Shown here: positions 1 through 11,806 of the stretch, one piece after another
Layout: each line of letters starts with the position of its first letter
Numbering within the stretch: position 1 is the first letter of the stretch
From: Lophium mytilinum
Lineage: Eukaryota > Ascomycota > Dothideomycetes > Mytilinidiales > Mytilinidiaceae
Direction of reading: 5' to 3'
Assembly (NCBI GenBank): GCA_010093605.1
Contig: MU004190.1
Coordinates: 558,001 to 622,000, forward strand
Length of the DNA stretch: 64,000 nt
Notes under the pieces: model-generated
Databases searched by the model: none
What the model was told of the DNA's origin: nothing
Seen by the model: the letters and a program-made list of their open reading frames with translations, nothing else
Translations under genes and position numbers: made by a program

Positions 1-1304
1 AGGGTGAGTTGGTACTTCAGCACGTGGCGGTGGCAGGCGAAGAAGGACGGGATGCGGGATGCGATGTCGAGGGCTTCAGAGGAACAGAATTGGGGGGCCT
101 CGGTGACTTGTGCGCGGTGGCCGAGTGGGAGGCGCATATAAAGCTTGTAGAGCCGAGCTGAGCGGCCGGATAAAGTGGCGGACTTCGTGGCAGCCATGCA
201 GCGCGTGAGGTAGAGAGACCCATGGTAGACGTCCTCGAAGACGCGGAAGTCGCCCGTTTGGAGGGGTGTTGCGGCGGCTTGGGTGTGAGCTTGCTCTTGG
301 GGTCGAGAGTATACTGGAGAGATGGGTGTCTCTGAATCTTGAGAGGTTCTCCGGGAAGGTGAGTATAAAGCCGGCCGGTGCGTGTCCTGGTTTGGCGCAT
401 CTCCACCCTCATCCAATGACTCCGTGGTTAAAGCATCTCCTGACGTCCGATGATGATCCATCGTAGTGACAACCCCAGCTTCGCGCCTTTCCCTCTTCTG
501 GCGCTCTAGTTCCTCAAACCGAGCAACCGTCTCTAAAAACCCCCTTTTAGCTTTCTGAAACATGAAATAGCTCCTCACATTAACAGCCTCTAACCCAATC
601 CTATGAACATGCCCCAGCATCGCCACAACCGGCACCACCTTTGCATACGTCCGAAACCCGCCAAACATATCCAGCTTCGCCAAAAAGAACACAAAAGTGC
701 CACATGGCGTCTCCACCATCTCATCAATCCCACGAAACCAGAACCAGACCAGCAAGCTTTGGCATCCTATATCCATACACTCCGTAAACACCCGCCTCGT
801 CACGCTATTGCGGAAATTCTCTTTAGCATGTGGGCTTTGCGTGCGGGCGCCAGTGAGGCACTGCCACGCGAAGATCTGCAGGATGATGAACGCTTCCACA
901 GCGTAGATCTCGGCGGCGTTGACAGCGGCGTAGAGGATGGAGACGATGAAGAGGGCGACGGTGAACACGGTGATGCTGTCGCGGAGGAAGGGGGCTTCGG
1001 AGGCGAGGAAGTATTTGGCGAACCAGACGGCGAGGGCTTGGGTGTAGATGCCGATTCGGATTCCGATGCCGTAGATGTCGTTGTTGCCGGTGAAGCCGCA
1101 GTGGTGGGCGGCGCGGGGCTGGAGTGGTTTCGTGCTTTCGTGGGTTTGCGAGATCTGCTCGATTCTGTCCTTTATGAGAATCGAAGCATGGAGGCCAGAG
1201 TTCCAGTTTGCGCTTGTACGTAGCGCGTTTGTGAGAGTTGATGAAAGGAGAATGGTGGCTATAAATGCAATGAGATAAACGAAACGAGTTTCTATTTGAA
1301 ACAT
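1..1304 (-). CDS. multi-pass membrane protein, 3' end cut by the window edge
   Basis: One uninterrupted frame runs from the ATG at 1304 to the window edge (about 434 codons), so the C-terminus is missing. Hydrophobic segments lie near residues 8-22, 88-100, 111-128, 134-150, 182-191, 202-214 and 221-232, suggesting about seven membrane passes. After the last segment comes a charged helix rich in Glu, Arg and Lys and then a polar Ser/Thr-rich tail, presumably cytoplasmic. The block around residues 74-90 (NNDIYGIGIRIGIYTQ) resembles a motif seen in uncharacterised ascomycete integral membrane proteins. No catalytic motif is visible and function is unknown. The frame was read by hand from the reverse complement and no intron is needed. 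Membrane topology is inferred from hydrophobicity only. Confidence 0.75.
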   Translation of the reverse strand, partial: MFQIETRFVYLIAFIATILLSSTLTNALRTSANWNSGLHASILIKDRIEQISQTHESTKPLQPRAAHHCGFTGNNDIYGIGIRIGIYTQALAVWFAKYFLASEAPFLRDSITVFTVALFIVSILYAAVNAAEIYAVEAFIILQIFAWQCLTGARTQSPHAKENFRNSVTRRVFTECMDIGCQSLLVWFWFRGIDEMVETPCGTFVFFLAKLDMFGGFRTYAKVVPVVAMLGHVHRIGLEAVNVRSYFMFQKAKRGFLETVARFEELERQKRERREAGVVTTMDHHRTSGDALTTESLDEGGDAPNQDTHRPALYSPSRRTSQDSETPISPVYSRPQEQAHTQAAATPLQTGDFRVFEDVYHGSLYLTRCMAATKSATLSGRSARLYKLYMRLPLGHRAQVTEAPQFCSSEALDIASRIPSFFACHRHVLKYQLT

Positions 1305-1966
1305 CGCGATAGAACAATGGGAAGACGCAAAGATCGCATAAGCCCGCGAGATCTAGAAGGAAGCGCATGGTGGAAGTTAATGGTCTTGCCGTGCCCATAA
1401 TGCTATAACTGTGCCGCTAAAGGCTGCTACGCTGCATGTTTCAACTTAGCGCCCGCGCAAAGGCGAGCGCTACAACGGGATCTAGCCTTGCTAGTAGATT
1501 CTGAGGCTGATTAAGAGTATAGAATTATGTCGAAAACCTATAAATATGGAGAAGACTGCAAATTTGTGAGGTCGACGAGGGGTCGCCCTTTAATGACGTC
1601 CAGAAGGTACTGAAAGGCAAGCCAATCATATTCAAGCCAGTGATTACTTCTGATTGCAAGACGCTCTGAGGAGAATTTAGATCATCCTAAATTACGGGAA
1701 CAAATCCCAAGTACCAAGAGAAAGTGATAATAGTAAATCTACCTTCGTCCAAAAGGGACCTTCAACCAACATCAAAACTCCAACTACCACGAGCACAAAC
1801 TGGGGTATTCAAGTGCAAGACATGCAAGGCATAAGGAGGATAATGCAACCCATAGTCGTCAACAACGCCGCCGTCCCAATCAATCCCTGTCAAAGCTTCC
1901 TTTCCATTAAACATCACGCCTAAAAAGTAATTAGCAGGTACTCGATAAAGCATGTTGGAAGTTTGC
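1305..1966. other. intergenic region
   Basis: This spacer lies between the 5' end of the membrane protein gene and the 3' end of the LSB5-like gene, both on the minus strand. It should hold the promoter of the first and the 3' UTR of the second. A minus-strand reading frame at 1762-2064 has no recognisable product. I see no RNA gene or repeat. Confidence 0.5.
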
Positions 1967-3671
1967 TCACCAATGCATCCCGGTCCTCTCGACATGAGGA
2001 GTTTTGACCGCATTCGAATCACTGAAAGGATTGTCCTCATCAAAGTCGTCCTCTTCCGGCTCACTCTCGCTTTGGGCCTTCTGCTTTCCGCTCGAGTATT
2101 GAGGCGGAGCAGGCATTGGAAGACCAGTCGGTCTTGGGGGTTTAGCAGGTGCAGCTTCGTTCAAACTGAGGCCTGCAAACGCTGTCTCGGCAGCACGAGA
2201 GTTTGAACGACTCTTCGTAGGCGAAGACGCCATTTCTTGATACGGCCCTTCATTCTCGCTGTCGCTATCATCTTCGATGCTCTTGTCCATGATCTCGAAA
2301 GCCATCAGCGCTTTCACCAACTCGTCGTTAGCACTGAGAAGACTGCCAATCCATTGATCTGACTCGACTAGTTGGATGTATCGTAGGATCTGACGACGCA
2401 ACACTTTGCAAGTCTCGAAGCGGGACATGACCTCGGGATTCGTGCTAACACGCTGTTCCTCACGATTGATGAGCTGGAGCCCATTGAGCAGATTGGTGCT
2501 CGCAACCGAGGCCTGTGCAATCGTTTCGAGGAGCTGGGGCTTCTCTTTCTCCAAGTTGAACGGCTTGTTTTTGCCCTTCTTGTCCTTTTTGAAAATTGAA
2601 GAGCTGGGCAGAGGCGCTGATCCAAGAGCGACCGGTCGTGAAAACGATGCTGATGGGGTGTGCGAGTGGGTTGGAGGCGACGAGGTCCTCCGAGCCTTTG
2701 GCGGCGAAGGTGGAGCTGTAGGTTCATCGTATTCCGCTTCGGCTTCGTTGTCGCGCAAGACCTTCGACTGTTGTGGCTGGGGTCGCTTAGTGCGAGGAAG
2801 CTGCTTGTACAGCGTAGCTATCCGCTCTAATCCTGGAGTAGCTTTGTACGCCACAGCCCACTGGCGGAAAAGTACGTTGACCTTCTTCCGAACTTCAGAA
2901 TCCACCATGTCATCTTTTGCAAGGAGACGAAGGCGTTCGAGAAGGGGTTCGTCTGCAAATGCCCGTTGGAACCTGCTTCCCGCATTCTGGATTAGGCCAT
3001 CTAAGATAGTCAGGGCACGAATTTGACGATGCACGCTTCCATATTTGCTATACCACGTTAATTCAGGTCATGAAACGAACTATTGGCTAGCACGTACAGC
3101 TTCTTGCGTATGGCACGGGCAGCCTCGGTCGGGCCAGATTCCTGAATCCGAATGACCTCGATTAGGTCTACGATACCACCCAAATCGTTCTCTTCGTACT
3201 GCTCGCTGGTGAGGCGGTCAATTTGTACGGTGACGGCCGAATATGGCTTTCTCTGTGATTTGACCCATGAACTTAGCGCGCTGCGCAGATATTCAAAAAA
3301 GCACAATGGACACGGGTTCTGAAGAATAGGAACATCTTTGGTGCTGTTTTTATGATGATGGATTGATTTTGACTTCGAGAGTTTCTTGGGCGGCGACTTC
3401 GCCTTAAGAGATACGGGCTTCTTCGAGTATGGGGGAGGATCTTGCGGGCGAGGTCGGCGCCTGTAGGGCGGGGGAGGAGGACGGGCTGACGTAGAAGAAC
3501 ATGTGGGCTGATTGCAGCTCGAGATAACAAGCGCCATAGGAGCAGAGAACCAGAGGAGGATTCAAGGAAGATGGAGTGGGAAGTACAAGCAACGTTGAAA
3601 CATACATTGGTGCGGAGGACTGGCGGCATATCACATTTAAGAGAAGTTTGGCTTACAGGACCTCCGAACAT
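1967..3671 (-). CDS. LSB5: LSB5-like VHS/GAT-domain adaptor protein
   Basis: Three exons are proposed: 3671-3657, 3252-3098 and 3047-1967, giving 416 residues. The second intron (3097-3048, GTACGT...TATAG) restores the VHS core across the junction, reading AIRKKL then KYGSVHRQ. The first intron (3656-3253) is 404 bp and leaves a five-residue first exon, MFGGP; its start has a good ATG context but is less certain. The N-terminal VHS domain spans about residues 6-145. A GAT-like helical region follows around residues 230-310, and the acidic tail ends in an NPFSDSNAV motif. In yeast Lsb5 binds the actin regulator Las17, ubiquitin and Arf3 and acts in endocytic and endosomal sorting at the cell cortex. 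The same role here is inferred from family membership. Confidence 0.88.
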
Positions 3672-4384
3672 GGTGGCTGCTCGGTTCCAATTCGTCACCG
3701 TGCTATTACGACAGGGCTGAGGTCTGGTGAAGGGTCTCACTCTCGGGCCAGGCTTGGAATGGTTGCAGGTCCTGCCGCTGTTAGAGTGATCGATCTGCTC
3801 AGACACGGGTCGAATGCGTGGATAGATTGTGGCCAAGCCATAGAAGGCATGCGGAGCAGCAAGGTTTCTTAGGGCAGGACATACTAACTGCTGCGCTTCT
3901 TACGTGGACTGGTAACATGCAACGGATTCGAGGGGCGCTGATAGGGCGGGCGTCTGGAGGTGAAAGAGCTACGCGGGGAGCCGAAGCCTGAGTGATGCTT
4001 GGGAGGGCGGCCGGGCTGGAGGGGCCGAGTTCGGGGCTGTGGATCTGCAGTGGAGGGCCTCGAAAGCCGCCTGAATATGCGATGGTGAGATGAAGCTGCG
4101 GTGAGAGACAGAGGATCGCGAGTGCACGCAACGCGGGTTCCTGGAGACGAGTATGATACCGGCGTGGTGTTGTATGATGTTGAAGGTCGTCCGTCGCTGG
4201 GAGCCGCCAAAACAAGTGCCTAGCGGGGCAGACGGGGCACGATGGAGGGGCGGAACCTGGGAACCCACGCCGTGCAACACCAACCAGAGCTCGCATGATA
4301 CAAACCCTCACTCATCTCATCAGCTGCGCACACCACGAGAACGAGGCCTTGCTGCCCTCTGCATCGCCCTGGGGTCGCCCCATC
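3672..4384. other. divergent intergenic region
   Basis: This is the shared upstream region of the LSB5-like gene (minus) and the orphan gene starting at 4385 (plus). Several overlapping minus-strand frames exist here, the longest 108 codons at 3884-4210. They are rich in Ser, Pro and Arg, overlap one another, and resemble no family I know. I treat the region as promoter and 5' UTR. Confidence 0.4.
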
Positions 4385-6493
4385 ATGTCTGCATATCGCG
4401 GACGGGACATGGACGCCATGCTGGGTGCAGGTGCTAGAGACGCGCCGAGTCATGACGAGGACAACCTGACGCCGTCCCCAATGTGCAGGTATTGCTTCAT
4501 CCTTGTGCCCTGCTAGCCCAGCTCTCCAGACGGTTCGCGAAGGTTAAACTGACAGTGAAGTAGCAAAGTCGCCCCTGTTGATCTAATCTGGACATCAAGC
4601 TTTACGCCTATCAATCGGCTTAATATCAGTTCTAGTCCAGCATCGTCCGATATCAACACCGGACGCTCCAAGAGCCACGGAGACGCCGCCGATGGAGCCT
4701 CCAAAAGAGAAAGAAACCCGGTTGTCGCTGACTATCTCGGTCTCGGCCAAGACATAGAGGCTTCAGAGTTCGCGCTTCGTCTTCAAGACGTGTCCAAGGC
4801 GTCCAAGAAACGTCGACGAAACAGTGGAGATGCTCCGCCTCGCCGAAAGGTAAAAAGCAAGACGAAGAGCGCCTCCACTGCCAAGTCAACACAGAGACGA
4901 ATCTCAGACGGAATGCAGGCCACGAAGATTAACGCCCGGCCTTCAGTCAGCAGTTCAAAGCCTCCAAAGTCTGCTAACACGTCAGTCGACCCCACTACAC
5001 CGAGTGGATCGAGGAAGCACGTCGTCTTATCCGATGTCACCATGAGCAAACTTAATTCTTTCAGATTCCAAGCGGTGGAAGCACCAGTGGATGCCCCTAA
5101 AGACACCCAGCTGCAGAACGAGAGCGTGCCGACTAACGATCGAACCATGTTTTCGGAGTTTGACCAACTGCCAGAAGAGCTTGGTTGCGACGTCGTGCTT
5201 ACCTCAGACGTCCAGCATGATGGCAACGTGGGAGACGATGCATCTCCACATGCAGACGACTCAACTTGGTACACTAAGCTGGACTCAACTCCCGCAACTC
5301 CGGCAATTGACACAGAGGCGAACAACGAACAGAAAAATTCTATCCAATTCAGTTCAGACAATTCAAATCTCGTTCATACGAAAGCCCGGCCCATCGCTAG
5401 CTACACTGATTACGGAGACGATGCTTTTGAACACGTACCTGTCTATGAGTCCGATCACGATTCTTTTGATAACTTGACCGCTGAGGAGCTCGCCGAGTTG
5501 CAGCTAGTAGACCTTCAATCACCATCGAAGGCTGACAATATCGAGTTAACTACATCTACAACAGGGAATCCTCAAGCATCGAATGTGCCCGGTCTGATCC
5601 AATCTACTGACGACTTCGATCTGACAGACGATGGGCTTAGTGACACTGATCTCTTACAGCTAATTCAGTCTTATTCTGACCCTGAGGAGTCACTCAGCCA
5701 CACAACGTCAGATACTGCTTCGAGTACGGCCAACGACGGGAACGCTGCCATGCATCAGGGTAAGGCGCCTGTCCAAGACGAAATCAATCTGGAGGACTGG
5801 ATGTTCCTAGAGGACGAGCAATTCTTTGCCATCGATGACCTGGAGGATGATTTGTCCGAACTTACGGGTGCCCACCATTCCGGCCAGCCTATTGAAGAAA
5901 CGAGAGGACGAACGGAACAATCAGCTGCAGGAGAGCTCGGAGACTGCTTAATTATACCTACGCACAAACACAGCACGTCTACAAACCCCTCGGAACATGC
6001 AGTGACTCGAGGTATCGAAGCCACGTCAAAGGCCGCACGTCAACCTATCGTCAGGCCGCCATTTCCAGATCAAGTCCGTGACCGTTCACCGATCATTGGG
6101 CTCTCTGCTGATATGCGGCTATGCACCTGCTTTCGTATTGGCGAGGCATTCAACTTGGGCTGCAACGCTGTCCGCTCTGGGAAGACGGTGATCATCGAAT
6201 TGTACGCCCGAGTATCGTCGTCCTGGCGTGAAGACGGCATCAAACAGCACTTCGTGTTCGCTGATCTGTTTCACAACCACCCACCCTTCCTCGAAGGCAT
6301 CTATGAGCTCTGGAAGGACTCTGAATTATGGGACTATGACAGCGGCAGGTTTTTGCACGACGGTGCTTCGAAAATGTGCAGATGCATTGGCAAGATGAAA
6401 AAAGATGGCAAACGATGGGCGCTCACGATACTGAACATCTGGGAGGCAACTTGGGATGATATTGAACATGTGCAGGGCATTATCTGCGCCTGA
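4385..6493 (+). CDS. orphan fungal protein with a conserved C-terminal domain, possibly OB-fold
   Basis: Two exons: 4385-4488 and 4564-6493. The intron 4489-4563 ends in TAG, 12 nt after a CTGAC branch site. The 677-residue product begins MSAYRGRDMDAML. Its first part is basic (RRRNSGDAPPRRKVKS at about residue 116). A long acidic, Ser/Asp/Glu-rich disordered region follows. The last 140 residues or so form a compact domain with alternating hydrophobic strands, including CTCFRIGEAFN, VIIELYARV, HFVFADLFHNHPPFL and ILNIWEATWDDI. That pattern resembles small domains in uncharacterised fungal proteins and could be an OB-fold. The acidic linker and basic patches suggest a nuclear protein. The function is not recognised, and the OB-fold suggestion is a guess from the pattern. 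Confidence 0.75.
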
Positions 6494-7041
6494 CTAACTG
6501 GTTGTCTTTCACATTCCTCTCACCGAGCCACGCTATTCCTCATTTGCGACCGGGTCATCTACAATTCGCGGAGACTATGTGGAGGAGGAATCTGACTATT
6601 CCATTTCTCTTCACTTGCGATCTTTGCAAGACATTTTGCTCTTTGTTTCAACAGTCGAGACATCGCGATGACGTATTTTATATTTACTACTACTCACGTG
6701 ATGAGTTTCTTTTGATCATGTCTACCTCTCCTCATCTTAGCCGAAGGCAGATCATGCCTAGGGGATATATAACATACTGATACGCGTTTAATTCAGCTCA
6801 AATAGCCTAGATTTATATATTGATAGTTCTACTTCACCGAAATGTCTTTATCACGTGGCGCTTGCGGCTTAAAGTAACCCCGCGTTCTTGGGCCGTGCTT
6901 AGACTTTTGGACCTCACTGCAATGCTTCCGGGACTCGTCAATGGACTATTATGCCTCCTGAATTTGGTTTGAAATGCTCATACCCACCACACAGCCTCTC
7001 ATCGAGGGTATACACCACCCTTCCTCTTCCTGAACGCCGCA
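6494..7041. other. intergenic region
   Basis: Spacer between two plus-strand genes. It contains a CTCACGTGATGAG site (CACGTG E-box core) near 6695 and A+T-rich stretches around 6770-6830 that probably belong to the 3' region of the upstream gene. No credible gene was seen. Confidence 0.4.
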
Positions 7042-9180
7042 ATGGAGATTCGCAATCCTTTTAACACAACATCAGACCCTCTGTTCCCTCCCCCTTCCAT
7101 AGAAGCCATGATAGGAAGCCAGCTGGCCAGCCAGAGGTCATCCCAAACCGTTGTCACTGGTGACAATGGCAAAGATGCTCCTTCCGTCTCAGACTTCATC
7201 GTACGGACACCCACCAAATCGTCGTCCAAAGTTCGTTCATTGTCGGATTCTACGCCGCAACTCTCCCCGTCTCCCAAATTCCGCGAACCGGCGCGCTCCT
7301 CAAAAGATGATCACACCATTATAACCAGTCCCAAAACTCCTCGGAGGCCCGATTTCCTTTCGAGAGGCCTGTCCTTGCAAATGCCCCCGCGCGACTCAGG
7401 CATGCCCAGTCCAGCCAGCTTCGCCAACCGCGTACCGCTTTCACCTCAGCTCGACAGCAGGAACACTTACGCATCGCCCGCATCTGTCCTGCCGCGTCGA
7501 TCACGAGGTGCGGAGTTCTCACGCGCTTGCACCAACCTACATCACTCCACCCTCGCAGAACAATCCTCACCCGACTCGTCACCAACCATTACTCAAAAGG
7601 GCATGATGATACCATCACGGAATCGGCGCTCCAATTCACTCGTGATGGACTCACCAAACATGCACGCGACCTCCGTGTGGGGCTTGACCGGCAACGGCGA
7701 CAGGACCGCAGCTTCCAGCTCTGTCGGGAGCATCAACATGCTGGGGTCGGAATCTTCCAGCAGCGACTCCGACGACGACGCAATGGACCCCGACGACAAC
7801 GACGACCCTATGCTCATGACCCCACACGTCCTCAAATCGAACAACTCGGGAGCACCTTTCGGCGGTGTATCTGCACCGAGCCCTGGGAGCACCTGGACCT
7901 CGAATCTGTTTTCACCCGGCGGCGCACCCACATTTCTGAGCATACAACGGGCGAGGTTGCGGAAGGGAAGGAGCAGGAAGAGCTCTAGCAGCGCGAGTGG
8001 TCACAGCTCGATGGCGAGCCCGGGGCCGGCTTCACCGCCGAATGGAAAGGCCTTCGAAGGCAACGGATACTTTGCGAGGGAAGCTGTCATTCGGAGTGCG
8101 GGGTCGCGGCGGGAGAGCCTATCCATGTTCACGAACGACCTACACATATCGTCTGGCAATGACAGCGGTGACGAGGGAATCGGCCCCACAACGCCTTCTA
8201 CCCCAGGTGTGGTACGACGAGCAGTCACGAGGAGAGGCAACCTACTGGTAGGCTTCTTTCCCATTCCTATCCTTGACCGCAGCATACTGACTTATGAATA
8301 GCCAAAGACGAGACAATTTGGCCGCATCCGCGCCGAGCTCGGCGAAGAAAGCGCCCCCATCGACAGCGAAGTCCGCCGCGAAGCAGAAATAATCCGCCAA
8401 GTGCGCGAAAGCGATGAGTACGAGCGCGTCCAATCCGCGCAATCCTCTCCAAACCTCCTCCCCGCAGTCCCCGGCCTCGATGGCCCCCTCGAAGGCGTCC
8501 CAGAAGAAGGCAGCGAAGGCGACATGAACCTAGACAGCTCCTCCACCACAGCCACCAAAGGCCTCTTCGGCGCCTTCAACGTCGGCCTCCCAACCAACTC
8601 CGGCGGCCGCAACTTCTGGAGCAACTTCGAGCCCCAGTCGCAAGCGCACACCCCACCGCCCCCCTTCTTCCCGCGCGCGAGCTCCTCCGCCGTCAGCGAC
8701 GACATCAACATGGACTCGCCCTCCGTCTCGTCCGCCTCGACCTCTCTGCCATCCACCAGCGTCGCCGGTGCTCAACCTGGAAAAGACCGCTCCTCAACCC
8801 CGCAACCCCTCGCCCCTCCAACCGCCGCCGACGGTCTCAAGAAATCGAACAAGCGCCGCCGTGACGACGATCTCGATATGAATTCCATCAAGCGCCGCGC
8901 CGTCTCACCGAGCTTCAGCGTCCACAACTCTCCCATCCTCTCCCAAAGCCCCGGCCAGCGCGACAACGGCATCTGGAGCACGGCGCAGAAGCCCAGCCGC
9001 GAGGGGTCGGTGAGTGGCACCGGGACCAGCAATGGAGCCAGCACTGGACACGCGGCTGGGGAGCGGTCGAATAGCGGAGGCAGTTTGGCGAGCGCGACGC
9101 CGAATCTAGGGCCGAAGCGGATTGGGCTGCAGGGGATGACGGATACGAATGATGGGTTGATGAAGATGAGTATTGAGTAG
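7042..9180 (+). CDS. low-complexity Ser/Pro-rich protein, probably nuclear
   Basis: Two exons, 7042-8247 and 8302-9180, joined by a 54-bp intron (GTAGGC...GAATAG, ACTGAC branch). The product has 694 residues. It is largely disordered, with many SP and TP sites suited to proline-directed kinases, a poly-Ser/Asp acidic run near residue 240, and a basic KKSNKRRRDDD segment in the second half that looks like a nuclear localisation signal. The best-ordered stretch spans the splice junction, from VVRRAVTRRGNLL to PKTRQFGRIRAEL and EVRREAEIIRQVRESD. This is probably the conserved core. I do not recognise the family. A cell-cycle or transcription role would be a guess from composition only. Confidence 0.78.
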
Positions 9181-10592
9181 GATGGAGGAATCTTTCTTTC
9201 TCTCTGGCTCTCTTGTGAAGCGATTATCTTAGTTCCGGTGTTGTCATTTGATGACAGTTTTGTTTAATACCCTTGGGCAACATCTAGCGAGCGAGGCGTT
9301 TGGGATTAGTGGGATATCTAGGTTATTACTAGCCTACGTCTTTGATATCCCGATTTGTTGGTAGTTAGTGTGTGGATAGGATAGGGTAAGATAGTGTAGG
9401 ATACACATTAAGCTTATTCTTATCCAGTTCAAATCTTCATTTCCGCTTTTAGTGGGATGCGTAAAGAATGCCCAATAGCTGGACTGTCATTACTCACGTG
9501 TGGAACGGTGTGATTTCCCGCGACATACCCGTGCACCCCTACTTCTCCCCTACCCCTTCTATTATATAAACCCCCTCACCCCCCTTCCCTCAGCCTAGGC
9601 AGGAAAACAAGGGAGGAGTAATCACATCAACACGGAACTCTGACATCTCCTATGGAGTCAAAGATGCCTTGGCAGATTCTCATATTGGAACGTGCAGTGC
9701 AACACAGGAGCAAGAAACGCGCCATGAGAAGTTCCTCGGAGGATCAAACGCCACCAGACACCGCGCCATGGGCGGGTGAGAGGCAACAATTTCATGGCCA
9801 ACGTCGCATGTGGTGGGCGAGTAGTGGTGGGGTGGGGTCGCAAATTGAGAGATCACCCCAGCGAATGGAGGGTGGTGTGTGGCGGAGATGGAAGGGTGGT
9901 GATGATGAGCATCTGGGGCTATAAGCTGTGGTAGTAATTGGCCTCAGGAGGTGGCGTGGTGCTAGAAGTAGTTGTCGACGTGGGTAACATTGCTTTGACT
10001 TCCTGATATCGATCATTGCAAACAATCGGGTTTCTTTTTGCGTGATTAGCGCGAATTTATCTAGACATTTGAGACCAATTGAGGGTACATAAAGTGAGAT
10101 CTTTCACCAAGTTTCCAATAAGAAGCCTACGACACAGAGGCGGGGTGGTAACACTTGACGTGCCTAGCGTGCGTGGATACTTCTTATTTTGCTTTTTTGC
10201 TTTTTTGCCCTTCTGCCAAGCGCGGGTTCGACCCTCAGCTCTTTATATCTTTTTGCATTCTTACTGCGTGAGACCGCTAGCACCCCCGAGGTCCCCCGTA
10301 TCGTCCCTACTACACGTACGTCTCAAGGATAGTTTCTACGGAGGTACAAGCAAGAAGGGACAAGAAACAAGGAGACTTCGGGTGCAAGCTCATGTGGGAG
10401 AAGTAGTTTAGATGATGGTTTTGATTTGGATCCTCTCATGTTAGGGGCTGTGTGAAGATCTCTCGCGCCTCCTAGCCCTTCCTATCGCAGATCTCAAAAT
10501 ACACGTGCTTCGTTAGTAGAGTCGCGCTTGCTGTAAGCCCACCATGCACCGCCCGCCAATACTTTCTGTCATTCCTCGCACGCTTAACCCTC
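9181..10592. other. intergenic region with a TATA-type promoter
   Basis: A 1.4-kb spacer between convergent genes. An ATTATATAAA box at 9561-9570 in a pyrimidine-rich context is followed about 80 bp downstream by an ATG (9652) that opens a 90-codon frame with a possible donor inside it. A short lineage-specific gene is possible, but the product has no recognisable feature. The frame at 10079-10411 is also unsupported. A CTCACGTG site lies near 9494. Confidence 0.35.
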
Positions 10593-11806
10593 TCACCTCG
10601 ACCTCCCACCTCCGATATCCTGTCCCAGCTACGCCACCGTTAGCATCTGTTCCCTTTTGTGACAAGAATAAGAGATCTTAACTTACCCGGTACCCACTAA
10701 TCTTCTCCCACTCTAACTTCTGCCGCGTAATCGGCAACTGCCTCCTAAGCGCCTTGAATGCCCCCTCGCTTAAGCTGCCAAACGCCCGGTTCAAGTCCTC
10801 CTGGTACTTCTTCTCCGCCAGTGCAATCTGTCGCGAGATCTCGGTCGCGGAGGTAGAAGAGAGCGTCACGGAGACAGGCTTGCTGGTCTGTAGGCGCACA
10901 TTGCCGTCTTCGTAGTAGTGCACGTCGACGCGCAGGAGGCCGGTGAGGGTGGAGTTGGAGGGGGAGATGATGTAGTGGGAGCGCCAGCGGCCATTCCTGA
11001 AGAAATGAGAGAGTTAGTTTGGTCGAGGAGGGGAGGGGCTGGGGGAAGGGGTGCGCACCAGAAGTTGTTAGGGCTGTATTTGTTCGCGACTGTTACGACG
11101 GCGATGGCAGAGTCGTTTTCGATGGGGTAGACGCCTAGAGAGGACTTGGGGTAATGCTCTAGTGTGTGTTGGTAGAGCGATTTGAGAAGGGATTTGCTGC
11201 AATACGAGGGTCAGCCTTGAGGTGTGGTATAACGTAGGTAAATAGAACTGGCTCTTACACTAGGTCGGACTGTGGGGATTCGAGGACGTGTGATTGGACT
11301 GAAGATGCTTTCTGGGACCCGTTAGCTAGAGTCTGTGGTAGATAGCCCAGGGTAAGGTACCTGCGTAGCATGGTCGAACGCGAACGAGCTCTGGTTGGCA
11401 ACGTCGTAGTATCGTCCTCCGCCGAGCGAGTTATGTGAGCTGACGATGACCTGGTCCTCTGTATCAGCCTTCGACTCTATCCTCAACACACAAAGTGTTA
11501 TGTCCTACCTCTTCGCTCCCACCAGGTAGCTTCACCGTCGTGAACTGCTCCTCGTTGTATTTTTCGAACGCTGGTTCTAAAGACTGGAGCACGGAGGGGT
11601 CGTCGGCTAGTATTGACTTGATTGCTGCGCACAATGTTTAGGTACGAAGCCGGCCGTATTCGGGGGCAAAATCTGCGTACCCTTTGTAACGTCTTGCAGC
11701 TAGAAATGGGTCAGAAACCTGTGCTTCATGGGGGTGGGGGATGGCTTACCTCTCCCGGCGGGGTGCTCTCCACGAAGGAAGCGAGTGCGGCAGAGTTTGA
11801 TGCCAT
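10593..11806 (-). CDS. CAP1: F-actin-capping protein subunit alpha
   Basis: Eight exons were assembled by hand: 11806-11750, 11699-11681 (19 nt), 11624-11509, 11456-11361, 11311-11259, 11196-11059, 10996-10687 and 10628-10593. They total 825 nt and 274 residues, the usual length for the family. All junctions are GT...AG with consistent phase. Recognisable blocks are FEKYNEEQFTTVKLPG, NSLGGGRYYDVANQSSFAFD, RWRSHYIISP and HYYEDGNVRLQTSK. The last intron (10686-10629) has a perfect GTAAGT donor and a GCTAAC branch, and the final exon adds LGQDIGGGRSR. Reading through this intron would instead stop at 10678. The protein pairs with capping protein beta and caps actin filament barbed ends at cortical patches. 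Confidence 0.95.

Noticed and set aside
603-1223. 206-codon plus-strand frame over the first gene
   Set aside because: Antisense of the membrane-protein gene, which has clear hydrophobic segments on the minus strand.
3884-4210. 108-codon minus-strand frame upstream of the LSB5-like gene
   Set aside because: Ser/Pro/Arg-rich, overlapped by two other open frames of similar length, no family resemblance; composition explains it.
9652-9924. 90-codon frame downstream of a TATA box
   Set aside because: Promoter-like context is attractive, but the product has no recognisable feature and no clear splice support.
10200-10250. GGTTCGACC word resembling a tRNA B-box
   Set aside because: The flanking bases do not pair as a T-arm and no acceptor or anticodon stem could be drawn.
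10678-10686. TAA at 10678 as the end of the capping-protein gene
   Set aside because: It lies just inside a perfect GTAAGT donor; splicing to 10628 gives the expected family C-terminus.
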